Source: Balamuthia mandrillaris
Taxonomy: Eukaryota; Discosea; Longamoebia; Balamuthiidae
Reading direction: 5' to 3'
Assembly: GCA_031835245.1 (NCBI GenBank)
Contig: JAVKOQ010000212.1
Span: 47,501 to 90,543 of the forward strand
DNA: 43,043 nt
The notes under the pieces were generated by a model. It searched no databases and was not told where the DNA came from. It saw only the letters and a program-made list of their open reading frames with translations. Below are positions 30,001 to 39,805 of the stretch, piece by piece. Position 1 is the first letter of the stretch. Each line of letters begins with the position of its first letter. The position numbers and the translations under genes were made by a program.

Positions 30001-30925
30001 TTCTCCATCTTCTCCTTCCCCGTCTTCCTCATCCTCTTCGTTTACTACCTCCTCTTCGACTTCCACTTCTTCTCTCATTCTTGGCCCAAACGCTTTACCA
30101 ATTCTCCCAGGAGTGACTTATGTCCAAAGAAACGTTTACTCCTGTCCACAACCCCCTCTATTACCTTCTCTTGGCGGCTGTCAATGCAAAGACGGTTGTG
30201 ACAGTGGCTGTCCTTGCAAAGCATCCAACGTAGAATGCTGTTCTTCTTCTTCCTCATCTCCTTCAAACAACGATGAAGAAGCAGAAGATGACGATTGTTG
30301 TCTTTGTTGTTCTTCTTTTTCTCCAACTTCTTCGAAAGACAAAGACAAGGAAGAGAATGTGATTAGTTGCAAGAATCAACGACTTCAAAGAGGCGAAATG
30401 GCAAAACTGTATGTTGATTTGATAGCGAAGAAAGGAATCGGCGTGAGAGCGGCTCAACTCATTCCCAAGGGCACTTTAGTCGCGGAGTACGTCGGCGAAG
30501 TCATCACCGAAGAAGAGAAGAACCGAAGAAGCGTCTATCGCTCTGTTCAGGAATGCAGTTACTTTATGGAACTCGGCAAATGGCCCCAATCTTCATCTTC
30601 TTCCTCATATGCTTCTCTTTCCAACAACAAACACAGAAGAAAGGAAGAGAGGGATAGAGGAGGAGGAAGACGAAGGGAAGAAAAAAGATATTATATTGAC
30701 GCCTGTAAAATAGGAGGTTTGGCCCGGTTTATCAACCACAGCTGCGCGCCCAACTGCGAGGTGGAGGCTTGGGAGAGCCAAGGGGAGCGGCGAATGGGCA
30801 TCTTCGCGCGGGAGGACATAGAGCCGCACCAGGAAGTCACCTATGATTATAGATACACCTATCATGAGGAGAACAATCGTTTGGAATGTCATTGCAATGC
30901 GCCCAACTGTAAACGTTTTCTTTAA
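27084..30925 (+). CDS. PHD-PHD-AWS-SET histone lysine methyltransferase
   Basis: Exons: a proposed first exon from 27084 (MPPKRTRPKAYTSSS), then ~27194-28927, 29040-29338, 29430-29760 and 29888-30925; about 1150 residues. The first splice is unresolved: the second exon is open from 27194, and joining at AAAAAG near 27232 would keep the frame. Features in order: acidic N-terminus, a coiled coil (KLQRKLEQLREKRSAMQHKL), a Lys/Arg-Ser-rich region, PHD1 (CYICKRDGELLCCDDCSLSF...CPVC), PHD2 (CDVCLKKGDLLCCEGCPQAF...CARC), an AWS-like Cys cluster (CQCKDGCDSGCPCKA...CKNQ), SET (GIGVRAAQLIPKGTLVAEYVG, RFINHSCAPNCEV, EVTYDY) and post-SET (CHCNAPNCKRFL). The pattern is that of the NSD/ASH1/SETD2 group (H3K36), specificity inferred. 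A charged Ser/Arg insert lies inside SET. The stop is 16 bp from the stop of the convergent XRN gene. Confidence 0.85.
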
Positions 30926-30941
30926 CAGCAAACAAATACAT

Positions 30942-33900
30942 TTACTTGGAGTTCAAGGAAGAACGCTGAAGCTGGCGCAGCAGTTCAGCCATTTGATCCA
31001 CAGAAGAGGATGGAGAAACGCCTTGTTGTGAAGTAGGTGCTGTCTGCGAGGCAAATGGAGAGGGAAGCACAGAAGGAGGAGGTGGGTAAAACACAGCAGA
31101 AGGAGGTTGATGCTGGAGAGGATATTGTTGAAGCTCATCAGATTGTGGGGGAGGATAAAAGACTCCGTTGCGGAAAGAAGAGGATTGTGGGTAGAAGTAA
31201 TGCGGAGGATAGTATGGAAAAGGAGGATAGAATGGAGTCGCCGCATTCAAAGGGTTGTGAAGGTATCCTGGTGGAGAGGCTTGCTGCTCTTGAGGCGAGG
31301 AGGAAGAAAGAAGCGGAATGAGAGAAGGTGGATTTGCTGGTTTTGGTATTTGTTGTGGTTGATGTTGTTGTGCAGACGAAGTGGAAGAAAGAAGTGGGAT
31401 GAAGGGAGGTGGGGTCGCTGTTTGTTGTAGTTGTGGCTGTTTTTGTGGCACGCTTTGGGAAGAAGCAGAAAAAAGAAGAGGAACAAAAGAAGGGGGAGCT
31501 GCTGTGTGTTGTTGTTGTCGGTTGTTCATGTGGTTCTTCGATGATATTTTCACTCGTTCAGATGCAAGGTGATGAGTAGTTCGCCAACAGATTAATGTTT
31601 TTGAGGGTGGCGCTAATAACGGGCGATACTTGGGGGTAGGGGGGGATGGAAAAGGCAAAGAGAATATGCCTTTAGATATTGGTGGTTTTGGCCAGAACTC
31701 GTCCGCCTTGTTCTCATCTCTTTGTAACAATAGGAATTCAGAAAGAAGAAGAACAAGAAGAAGTTAAGGTGAAGAATAAGAATTATGCGCAAGAACACGT
31801 ACTTCCAACGGGATTGTCGGCGAGCATAAGCGAGATGAGTGCCCAAAAAAAGTCCCTCTTTATCTTCCTCCGTAAAACTATGCAAGGAGACGGTTTCCAC
31901 AACTGACTTAATGTGGTCAATGTCAACCACTGCAGAATGATTGTCAGGTTTGTAGATATAAGCCAGCGGCGATTCTTCAAGATTCATCAATTGTTGAAGA
32001 GGCGCGTAGACATATGGCTTGGCTAAATCAAAAACAATGGGAAGTGAGGAGAAGCACAGAAAACGAGAGAAACAAAAGAGAATGATACCTTGTAATGGAA
32101 GAACGGTCATGCAAAATTGATACGGGTGCAAAGGAGGTTCAGAAGAGGATGGAACGTGCAACTCTCGAGCAGGAATCACAGGCGTGGCTTCCTCCTCATC
32201 AGGCATGGCGATCGTTTGTTGTTGACCTACTCTGCCTCCTCTTCCCCTTCCTCGTCGGTTATTGCTTTTGCTGCGTTGAGTAATACCAATATGCCCCGGA
32301 AGAAAGCACTGCCGTATTTCAGCAGCAGTCGGGGCATATCTATAATGGTAGTACCAACGATAATCAGGACAACGTCCTTCTATGTACATCTGTCAAAAAT
32401 CAAATACTGGGTTAATTCCAAAAAAACAAAGAAGAAGAGAAGAGGAGAGAAGAGAGGAGAGGAGAGGAGAGGAGGAGAGAGGAGAGAGAGGAGAGGAGAG
32501 GAGAGGAGGAGGGAGAGGAGAGGAGAGGAGAGGAGAGAGAGGAGAGGAGAGGGAGAGGAGAGGAGGAGGAGAGGAGAGGAGAGGAGAGGGAGAGAGAGGA
32601 GAGAGAGAGAGGAGGAGGAGAGGAGAGGAGAGGAGAGGAGAGGAGAGGAGAGGAGAGGAGAGGAGAGGAGAGGAGAGGAGAGGAGCGGAGCGAGGAGAGA
32701 GAATGAGAGAGAGAACCTTAGCACACCACAATATGCCTTGCATGTATTCATAAGGGTCGCATCCATAAGCAAGTCCTTCTAATTGAATGTCGTCCTCGTC
32801 ATTTTCTCCTTCTTCTTCATCTTGTTCTTCGTCCATTTCCGCTTCATCTTGTTCTTCGTCTACATTTGCTTTGCTCTTATCGCCACTAACAACTGAAGCG
32901 CTTCCTGGAAGAAATCCCCTAAAACAAATTACTTCATCATCTTCCTCTTCATCGTTGTTTTTCTCTTTTGTATTTGTCCCATTAGTGGGTGCTATGTGTT
33001 GTTCGTTTGTTTGAATTCGTTGTGATGAAGGAGATGGTCCTTTTGGCAAAGGGCGAATATGTTTTCCGTAAGATCCAAAAACGTCCAACAAGAATGACCA
33101 GTTCAAGGTATAGTCTTGTTTGTTGAAGAGGTACTCTGCTTTGTATCGAGGATTATATTTCAGCCTTTTGTACCTCTGCCATAAACTGTGTTGAATAAAA
33201 CAAAACAAATTAGTCCTTATTCTCTTTCTCTTCTTTCCCTTTGTTTTCAAAAATAATGAACCTTTCAAAAGAACAACATCGTAGTTTAGGCAAGTAATCG
33301 TTTCCCAAAAACAAAGAAAGCAACATGAAGTCTAGTTTTATCCTATTGCAATCGCTCTGTGGATAATATTGTTAGTGCTCTTTCAAGAACAAGAAGAACC
33401 ACAACAAGAAGAAAATACCCCAGGAAACCAGAGTTGCATAGAAGCACTAAACTGATGAACGCTGAAAAGCAGAAAGTCAGGAGACTGCCCATCCGTTGTA
33501 AGAATGAACAGGTTGTCGACAGAAGAAGAGAGGCCCATTAATATTAAATCAGCATCGCTCCCAACGATCAAGTGTGACTGCACGTTTCTAAAGTTAGGGT
33601 CCTGACGAGCTCTCACGCTTATGTTTTCCATAATCTTCACCTCGCCTTCTCCGGCTACATCTGGTCCTAATATTTTTTAAAAAACAGACAGAAGGAATCT
33701 TTTAGTTTGCTAAGATGAAAGGAGAAGACCGAGACAAATAAGAAAGAGACTGCAAAATAAAGAAGAGACAAACCTGAAACAAAGAACTTGATAGCATGAT
33801 ACTTTCTATCGTTTTGAAGACGACTGCAAACCCAATAACATAGGCTCTTCTTGAGGCGATGCATAAACGGAGTTCCTGCTGTCACTTGCAACAAATCGAA

Positions 33901-34250
33901 CCCTCCGTTTTGCTTTGCTTTCCTTCTTTTGTTGTAGTTATTGATGTTTGTTTGTTGTGCTTCTTGTTTTTGTGGAAGTTGGCGTTCTACTTCTCCTTCT
34001 TCATCATCAATGCTATCCTCCTCTTCAATTTCTTCTTTGCCCTCAACAGATTGTTCTGCTATTGTTGATGAAGTTATGGAGATCATTGTTGCTGTTGCTG
34101 CTGCTGCTGCACTTCGTTTTTGCTTTTCGACAGATTTGATTCTTCGCGTTCGTTGAGTGATCAGCTTGGCGGCCGATGCTAAATGCGTGAAACAAACAAT
34201 GACGTTAAAAGAAAGTTTGTTAATAAGAAAGAAAGCAAAGGTCATACAAC

Positions 34251-34342
<92 letters not shown>

Positions 34343-34960
34343 AACGACAAGAAAGAAAGAAACGACAAGAAAGAAAGAAAGAAAGAAACGACAAGAAAGA
34401 AAGAAAGAAACGACAAGAAACGACAAGAAAGAAACGACAAGAAACGACAAGAAACGACAAGAAAGAAAGAAACGACAAGAAAGAAACGACAAAAGAGAAA
34501 GAAAGAAACGACAAAAAAAGAAAGAACGAATGCAGAACAACAGCATACCAGGTCCATCCAACGCCAGAAAGACAGAGGTGGTGGGCACGCAAAGCTTGAA
34601 GAGGTGGTCCAACTGCCTGAAGAGCAACAGCACGAGCTGCTCCTCATCCCGGGCGCGTCGGCCGCTGGTATGAATAAGGCCGTTCAAGTCGACGTAGATG
34701 TGGTCGAAGCGATGCGCCGCGGTTGCGGTGCTCGTACCATTGTTGCTGTGGTCACGCCTCGCACTGAGAAACAAAAAAAAAGTGGTTCGATGAAAAACCA
34801 ATCAATCCATCATTCAAATTCAAATTGGTTCGTAAAAAAAAAAATGAAAGATGAAAACGCACCCAGGAGTTCCTCTGTGCTTGGGGACGGTATCTTGGAT
34901 GCGGATCCAACACTCTGGAAACTTTTTGCTCAGCTGCTTGCGGTACCCGTCGATCCCCAT
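30942..34960 (-). CDS. XRN-family 5'-3' exoribonuclease
   Basis: Nine exons in transcription order: 34960-34863, 34763-34549, 34178-33774, 33666-33429, 33354-33262, 33185-32717, 32389-32089, 32022-31803 and 31719-30942; 938 residues. The acidic active-site residues of the family are visible in sequence: VDLNGLIH, LALDGP followed by ASAAKLITQRTRR, GEGEVKIM, GSDADLILMGL and GNDYLP. The conserved second region is present (YMQGILWCAK, then YRWYYHYRYAP, then PLQQLMN). XRN enzymes degrade 5'-monophosphate RNA in decay (XRN1) or transcription termination (XRN2); which one this is cannot be decided. No CCHC finger is seen. Two acidic/low-complexity inserts break the core, and the last ~200 residues are Pro/Gln/Ser-rich with repeated short motifs. 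Introns hold large (GAAA)n and (GGAGA)n tracts. Confidence 0.85.
32430..32700 (-). repeat. (GGAGA)n tract in XRN intron
   Basis: About 260 bp of GGAGAGGAGA repeat on the plus strand, TCTCC on the sense strand, in intron 32390-32716. Open frames across it are artefacts. Confidence 0.95.
34250..34525 (-). repeat. (GAAA)n / GAAACGACAA compound repeat in XRN intron 3
   Basis: Pure GAAA units give way to a higher-order repeat in which GAAACGACAA is interspersed, over about 275 bp of intron 34179-34548. The same GAAACGACAAGAAAG unit reappears in a UBA5 intron (35735-35840) and a MITD1 intron (39825-39835). Confidence 0.93.
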
Positions 34961-35011
34961 GCGGCGCCGTGGTCGTTGTGGGCTTTCTTTTTTCTTTCTC
35001 TCTGATATAAT

Positions 35012-35088
35012 AATGTCGTCACGAAACACTTTTTTGATGACGACATGGAACACGAGGAAAGGGCGATTATAAATTTCATGACGACATG
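35012..35088 (-). promoter_or_regulatory. three TGTCGTCA motif copies upstream of the XRN start
   Basis: AATGTCGTCACG (35012-35023), GATGACGACATG (35036-35047) and CATGACGACATG (35077-35088) lie 52-128 bp upstream of the minus-strand ATG at 34960. The last is the exact reverse complement of the copy at 26446-26457. Confidence 0.5.
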
Positions 35089-35337
35089 ATTTTGGAGAGG
35101 TTCGCACGTTCGACTCCTCCTATTGACATTTTCATGGTTAAAGGAAAAAGAAAAAATACGAAAACAAAAAGAAAAAACTAAAATGAAAAAAAAAAAAAGA
35201 AAACCAAAGAAAAACAAAAAACAAAAAAAAAAACAAAAAATGGAAAAAATAAAATAAAAAATAAAGATTTTAAAAAAAAGAAAAAAAAGAAAAAAGAAAA
35301 AGAAAAAAAAAAGAGAAAAAGAAAAAGGTTTTTTGTT
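35089..35337. other. A-rich spacer between XRN 5' end and UBA5 3' end
   Basis: A short stretch with GTTCGACTCC (about 35106-35120) is followed by about 190 bp of A-rich low-complexity DNA (35140-35330) ending at the UBA5 stop. I see no gene. Confidence 0.6.
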
Positions 35338-36863
35338 TTACTTGGAAGCCAAACTTTTCAACTGAGCAGCCAGAGCCTCCAAGCTGAGGGCCTCGTCCGT
35401 TTGCACCGTGTCCTCCGCCTTCAGGTGCAAGTCCTCCTCCGGCCTCTCAAACTCCCTCTTCAATCCTTGGGCGGCAAGCTCTTCCTCGTTCCTCTTCTTT
35501 TGGTGCTCTTTCTCCTTCTCCTTCTCTATCTCTTCCTCCTCTTCCTCTTCTTCGACGAGGGTGATGCCCCATTCGTTAGGAACGGCGACCTTCTTCTCCT
35601 CTTCCTCTTCTTTGTTGGCTTCTTTGGTTGTGACCGGTTGGGATTGCAGCCATTTCTCATAGTCGACTTGTCGTTGTCTGCAGTGTTGGTTGCCACACTA
35701 AAGAAGACGAATAAGAATAAAAGAGAAAGAAAGAAACGGCAAGAAAGCACCTACAAAAAAGCAACTACAAGAAACAAGAACGGAAGAATAGAAAGGAAGA
35801 ACAGAAGAAAGAAAGAAACGACAAGAAAGAAAGAAAGAAAAAATACGAACCTTTGGGTTAGGTTTCATGGAGTAACGCGGGAAAAAGTCCTTCATGGCGT
35901 TATATCCCAAGTAAAAAGAGGCCTCTCCAAAGTTGAGCAAATGCTTCAAAGTGTTTTGGATGAGGAGAGCCGCCACGCAGCCCATCGTCGTTGGCAGAGA
36001 GGCAGCACAAACGCCCTCCCTCTTGATGGACTTCTCGTCGATTCCCGACGCCACCAACAATGGCGGTGCACACTATTTTTGTTACTTGTTAAAAACGATA
36101 ATAGAAAATAAAAGAATAAAAGGAAGGAAAGACAAAAGCTCAACAACGAACCTCATAGCAAGCGGTCTTACCGGGGACAATAAATTGGATGTGGCCAGAA
36201 ACGGCGTCTTCGCTGACACCAGACTCCATCCATGCTTGATTGAGTTCCATGCAAGCCTGTTTGTTTGTAGGTGTGAGGAGGAGAAGACAAGAGAGAGGCA
36301 TAGAAACAGAGAACGAAAAGACAAGAGAGAGCGAAAGAGAAAGAGCGAGAGAAGCAGAACTAACCATGTTTACAGCAACTCTGGCCTCAAAGTTGTCAAC
36401 ACAACCCAAAACCATGTCAACAGGGCCTCCCTTCTTGCCGCCATGCGCGATGCGGTCGCAAAAGTGGTTAAAGTTGGTGGCGGAGGTGATGTCGTAGGTG
36501 TGGGCCTCGTACTCCACGTCCGGGTTGATCTTCTCCAAGGTTTCCTTGGCGGCCATCGTTTTGGTCATTCCGGCCTGCTCAGGACGGAAGAAAAGTCTGT
36601 CTCAACACCACCACATGGTTGGTTAGCGAGTTCAGCATTCTTCTTTGTTTCAGAAAAACAAAAAGAAATAAAAAAATAAAAAAAACTGCAAAAAATAATT
36701 ATTATTTCACTCCAAAAAAAAAAAAAAAAGGACTGATTCAAAAAAAAATCATCCAAATCAAAAATAAATAAATAAATAAAAACGAAATAAAAATAAATCC
36801 TCATCAAACAAACCTCTTCACCTCAAAAGGAATCAACGAACACCACGTAACAATCGTCTTCAA

Positions 36864-36894
<31 letters not shown>

Positions 36895-37352
36895 CAAAAC
36901 AACACCCCACAAAAGAAGAAGCAAGAAGAGGAAGAGGAAGCAAGAAGAAGAAAAGTCCAAACAAAACAAAAAAAACCAAACCTGTTCATGTTGGCAATCT
37001 CGACGGTGTCATAGTCAAACATGATCAGCTTGCCAATACCACACCTGGTGAGCATCTCCGCGGCCACGCTGCCCACGCCCCCCATGCCCACCACCACCAC
37101 GCTGAACTCCCTGATCCGCTCGTACTCCTCCACGATGCCCATGCGCTTCAACGCCATCAGGCGGCTGTAGGGGTTGCTGTCCACCACCTCGCTGCTCATT
37201 TGCTCGATTTTGGCCCTGGTGGTGGTGGTGGAGGAGGAGGAGGTTCCACCATGCTTGCGTTTCTCGTGGTCCAACTCGGCCTGCAGCTGGGTGACCTGTT
37301 TTTTGAGGGCTGCCACCTCCTCTTGCAGCGCTTTGGTCACCAGCCCTGCCAT
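35338..37352 (-). CDS. UBA5: UBA5, the UFM1-activating E1 enzyme
   Basis: Five exons in transcription order: 37352-36982, 36596-36365, 36256-36152, 36072-35851 and 35697-35338; 429 residues (human 404). After an N-terminal coiled coil ([19 protein letters not shown]), the adenylation domain shows [11 protein letters not shown] (ATP loop), [34 protein letters not shown] and [13 protein letters not shown]. The catalytic Cys lies in [15 protein letters not shown]. Zinc Cys pairs are kept (CYECAPPL and CGNQHC). The C-terminal tail keeps the UFM1/ATG8-binding motif (NEWGITLV, human EWGIELV) and ends with a helical [16 protein letters not shown] that fits the UFC1-binding segment. It activates UFM1 and passes it to UFC1 for ufmylation, mainly at the ER and ribosome. 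Upstream lies an unusual GTCGAC cluster. Confidence 0.95.
36287..36356 (-). repeat. GAGA-rich low-complexity tract in UBA5 intron 2
   Basis: AGAGAGGC/GAACGAAAAG/GAGAGCGAAAG repeats on the plus strand, pyrimidine on the sense strand, in intron 36257-36364. Confidence 0.8.
36868..36902 (-). repeat. (AAAAC)n in UBA5 intron 1
   Basis: About seven AAAAC units (sense GTTTT) in intron 36597-36981, which is otherwise A-rich on the plus strand. Confidence 0.9.
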
Positions 37353-37423
37353 TCTTTTCTTTTCTTTTCTTTTCTTTTCTTTTCTTTTCTTTTTTTGTTT
37401 TTTTTTGGGGTTTTGTAGGCTGT

Positions 37424-37509
37424 GTCGACGAAAAGTGTCGACACAATAAGGTTTTTTGTAGACCTTTTCTGTGTCGACATTGATTGTCGACACCTGATTT
37501 CTAGTCGAC
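37424..37509. promoter_or_regulatory. five GTCGAC sites in 86 bp upstream of UBA5
   Basis: GTCGAC occurs at 37424, 37437, 37473, 37486 and 37504, mostly within TGTGTCGACA; the second copy is the palindrome GTGTCGACAC. The block starts about 70 bp upstream of the UBA5 ATG. A six-base palindrome is not expected five times in this space by chance. The core TGTCGACA differs by one base from the TGTCGTCA motif seen at other genes. Confidence 0.55.
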
Positions 37510-37727
37510 ATCCAATTAAGAAATTAATGAATGTGATTTTATAATTTATAACGGAAGTAAGCGCTTACCCAACCTGTGGCGCCATTTATGCGAAAGATCT
37601 GAGGGTTCCAATCCCGGTAACGTAGAGGAGGGAGCCTTCCGGTGGGGTCCTTCGCGGAGATCGGTGTGAACCGGCTGTATGAGCCTATTTCGAGGCGCCG
37701 AGCACAACGTAACGCACACACAAAGGC

Positions 37728-38392
37728 ATGGCATCAAAGAAGTGGCTTCTCTTGGCGGTGTTGGCTGCTGCCGCCGCCCTGGTTGCCGCCCAGCAGACGA
37801 CGTATCCGACCATTGCGTTCTTCACCGACACCCCTGGCTATGCCGCGGACACCGCCCCTTAAACCCCTATGAAGTCAACCTCTTCCGCACGTTCGTGGAG
37901 GAAGGCGGGGTGCTGGTCTGGATCGCCAATGCCTACTCCCTCAACAGCAGCTTCGTCTGGGGTTGGGAGAGCCCCGTCAGCGACAAGGACTTTGAGAAGA
38001 CCGAGGAGGCAGCAGAGGGACCGTTCGCGGAGGGGGGGCCAGCCACCCTTACCCGCCTGGACAACATGGAGGCCGTGAGCAACTGGGAGGGCGACGGCGT
38101 GGTCTGCCACTACGCCGATGGCAAGGACTGCGCCGTGCTCTCTGTCTCCTTCGGGGAGGGCTTTGTGGTTTACCTTGGCGCCAACTTCACCAGCAATGAG
38201 GGCGAAATGATTTTCCCCAGGGGGGAGGAGCGAGACCTGGTGACGGAAGACTGGGAGGAAGTCTTGGCTCTGGCCGTGTTGAAGTTCGTGGCCGGTGAGG
38301 AGGAAGAATCTGCGTCCCAAGCCTCTGAATCCAGCGAGAGCGAAAGCTCTGCTGCGGTGCAACCGCTTCCGGCTTTGTCCCTCTTTGCATAA
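37728..38392 (+). pseudogene. secreted protein gene with an apparent single frameshift
   Basis: From the ATG at 37728 the frame encodes a signal peptide (MASKKWLLLAVLAAAAALVA, then AQQTTYPTIAFFTDTPGYAA) and stops near 37861. The next frame picks up at once and runs to 38392 (LNPYEVNLFRTFVEEGG, VLVWIANAYSLNSSFVWGW, VVYLGANFTSNEGEMIFP). The two halves meet at GCCCCTTAAACCCC, where a one-base change of length would unite them. No GT-AG intron fits between. It is either a sequencing or assembly slip in a C run, or a recently broken gene. The product would be about 220 residues, secreted, ending in a Ser/Glu-rich segment. GGVLVWIANA and VVYLGANF recall the glutamine-amidotransferase-like fold, but I do not recognise the family. 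An AATAAA follows at 38399. Confidence 0.65.
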
Positions 38393-38398
38393 ACACGA

Positions 38399-38404
38399 AA
38401 TAAA
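38399..38404 (+). terminator. AATAAA poly(A) signal
   Basis: AATAAA begins seven bases after the stop of the secreted-protein gene. The convergent MITD1 gene ends at 38519. Confidence 0.45.
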
Positions 38405-38518
38405 ACAAATGCTAGGTTCTCCTGAGTGAAGTCTCTTACCTATCTTTACTACAAGAGAAAGAAAGAAAGATACAAACGATAAAGTTGCTGAACGCATGCA
38501 GGGCGAATATATTTTTGT

Positions 38519-39750
38519 TTACACTTTTCGAACCATGCGAATGGTGGTGGGTTTGACAGGACGTAATGCTAGGTTTAAAGCCCCAATGGCCAACTGTTAG
38601 TTTGGAAAACATGGTGAGAAAAAAGATCAGAAGAAACAATGAAAGGACGAGAAGAGAAGAACAAGGAACATGAAAGAGAGTTTTGGAAGCACGTGCCTTG
38701 CTTTTTGGGTTTTGATAAATATCTAGGCCAGAAGAGCTGCAGATGTGCCAGCCATTCGAACACACTATTTTCTGGTCATGTAACGTTGGCTTGAAGACAA
38801 GATACAACGCAATATTATGTTCCTTTTGTTTGGTTGGTTGATTGCATTCATGTTAGTATCCCTCAAATTGTGCTCGCTTCCCAAGTTCTCTTCCCATTGC
38901 CTTCTTCTTGTTGTTCTTCTTTTCTCTGCTTCTAAGCGCTCGTAACCGTACCATCAAGCTTGCTCCGATTTCTCTGAGATTTGCTTCCATTTCACTCTTT
39001 TGAGCTTCGCTCTCAAAATAAGTTACCAAGGTGAGTTTTCTACAAGTGCGTTGGGAGACCACCAATTCACAAAACCGCAAAAAGTTGTACAGTTGATGCG
39101 TGAATCTGATATTTGGATCTTCTATTCTTATTTCTGTGCTTCCTATTATCGTTCAAATAATCGCAAGGAAACATAAGGTAAAGAACAGGAAACAAAGAAG
39201 AGAACAACAAGAACATAAGAAGAAGATGAAGAAGAACAGGAAGAACAACAAGAACAAGAAGAACTTAAGAAACCGAAGAAGAACAAGAGAAGGAGAAGCA
39301 GGAGGAGGGACAAGAACAAGTAAGCAAAAGAATAGCCTAAATGTAAGCGAACCAGCAAGATAACTTCCAAAGAGACTTTCAAACGTATGACCGGTTTGAC
39401 CTTCCTCCAAAGTGATAGTGATGTCGTCACTTCTGTTATGTTCCGCTCCAAAAGAGGGAGAAGGAGCGGATGACGAAGAAGAAGGAGCAAAGGAGGGAGA
39501 AGAAGGAAATGAAGAGGATGGTGCTGAAGAAAAAGAAGAAGAAGGCGAAGACGGATATCCATTAACCGAAGGAGGAGAAGGGAAATGAATGCCTGGCGGT
39601 TGTTGCTGCTTAGCCACAGCAGCAGAGTTTAGCGACACTTGGTCCAGACCAGAAAGAGAGGATGAAGGCACCGATGGAAATTGCATACCCTCTCTTTTTT
39701 TTGTATCAGCTGTTATTAACATGAACGTAAAAGACAAAGAGAGAAGCAGC

Positions 39751-39805
<55 letters not shown>

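Noticed and set aside
34250-34530. Regular repeats considered as a CRISPR-like array
   Set aside because: Units are tetranucleotide slippage products without unique spacers, inside a eukaryotic intron.
35095-35330. GTTCGACTCC plus A-rich tail, possible tRNA-derived SINE
   Set aside because: No A box, no target duplication and no second copy in the window; the A-rich run is probably simple repeat.
37570-37630. GGGTTCCAATCCCGG, resembling a tRNA T arm and B box
   Set aside because: No acceptor stem, D arm or anticodon arm can be folded around it.
37840-37870. Programmed ribosomal frameshift in the secreted-protein gene
   Set aside because: The junction CCCCTTAAACC does not give a canonical slippery heptamer in the starting frame and no downstream structure is evident.
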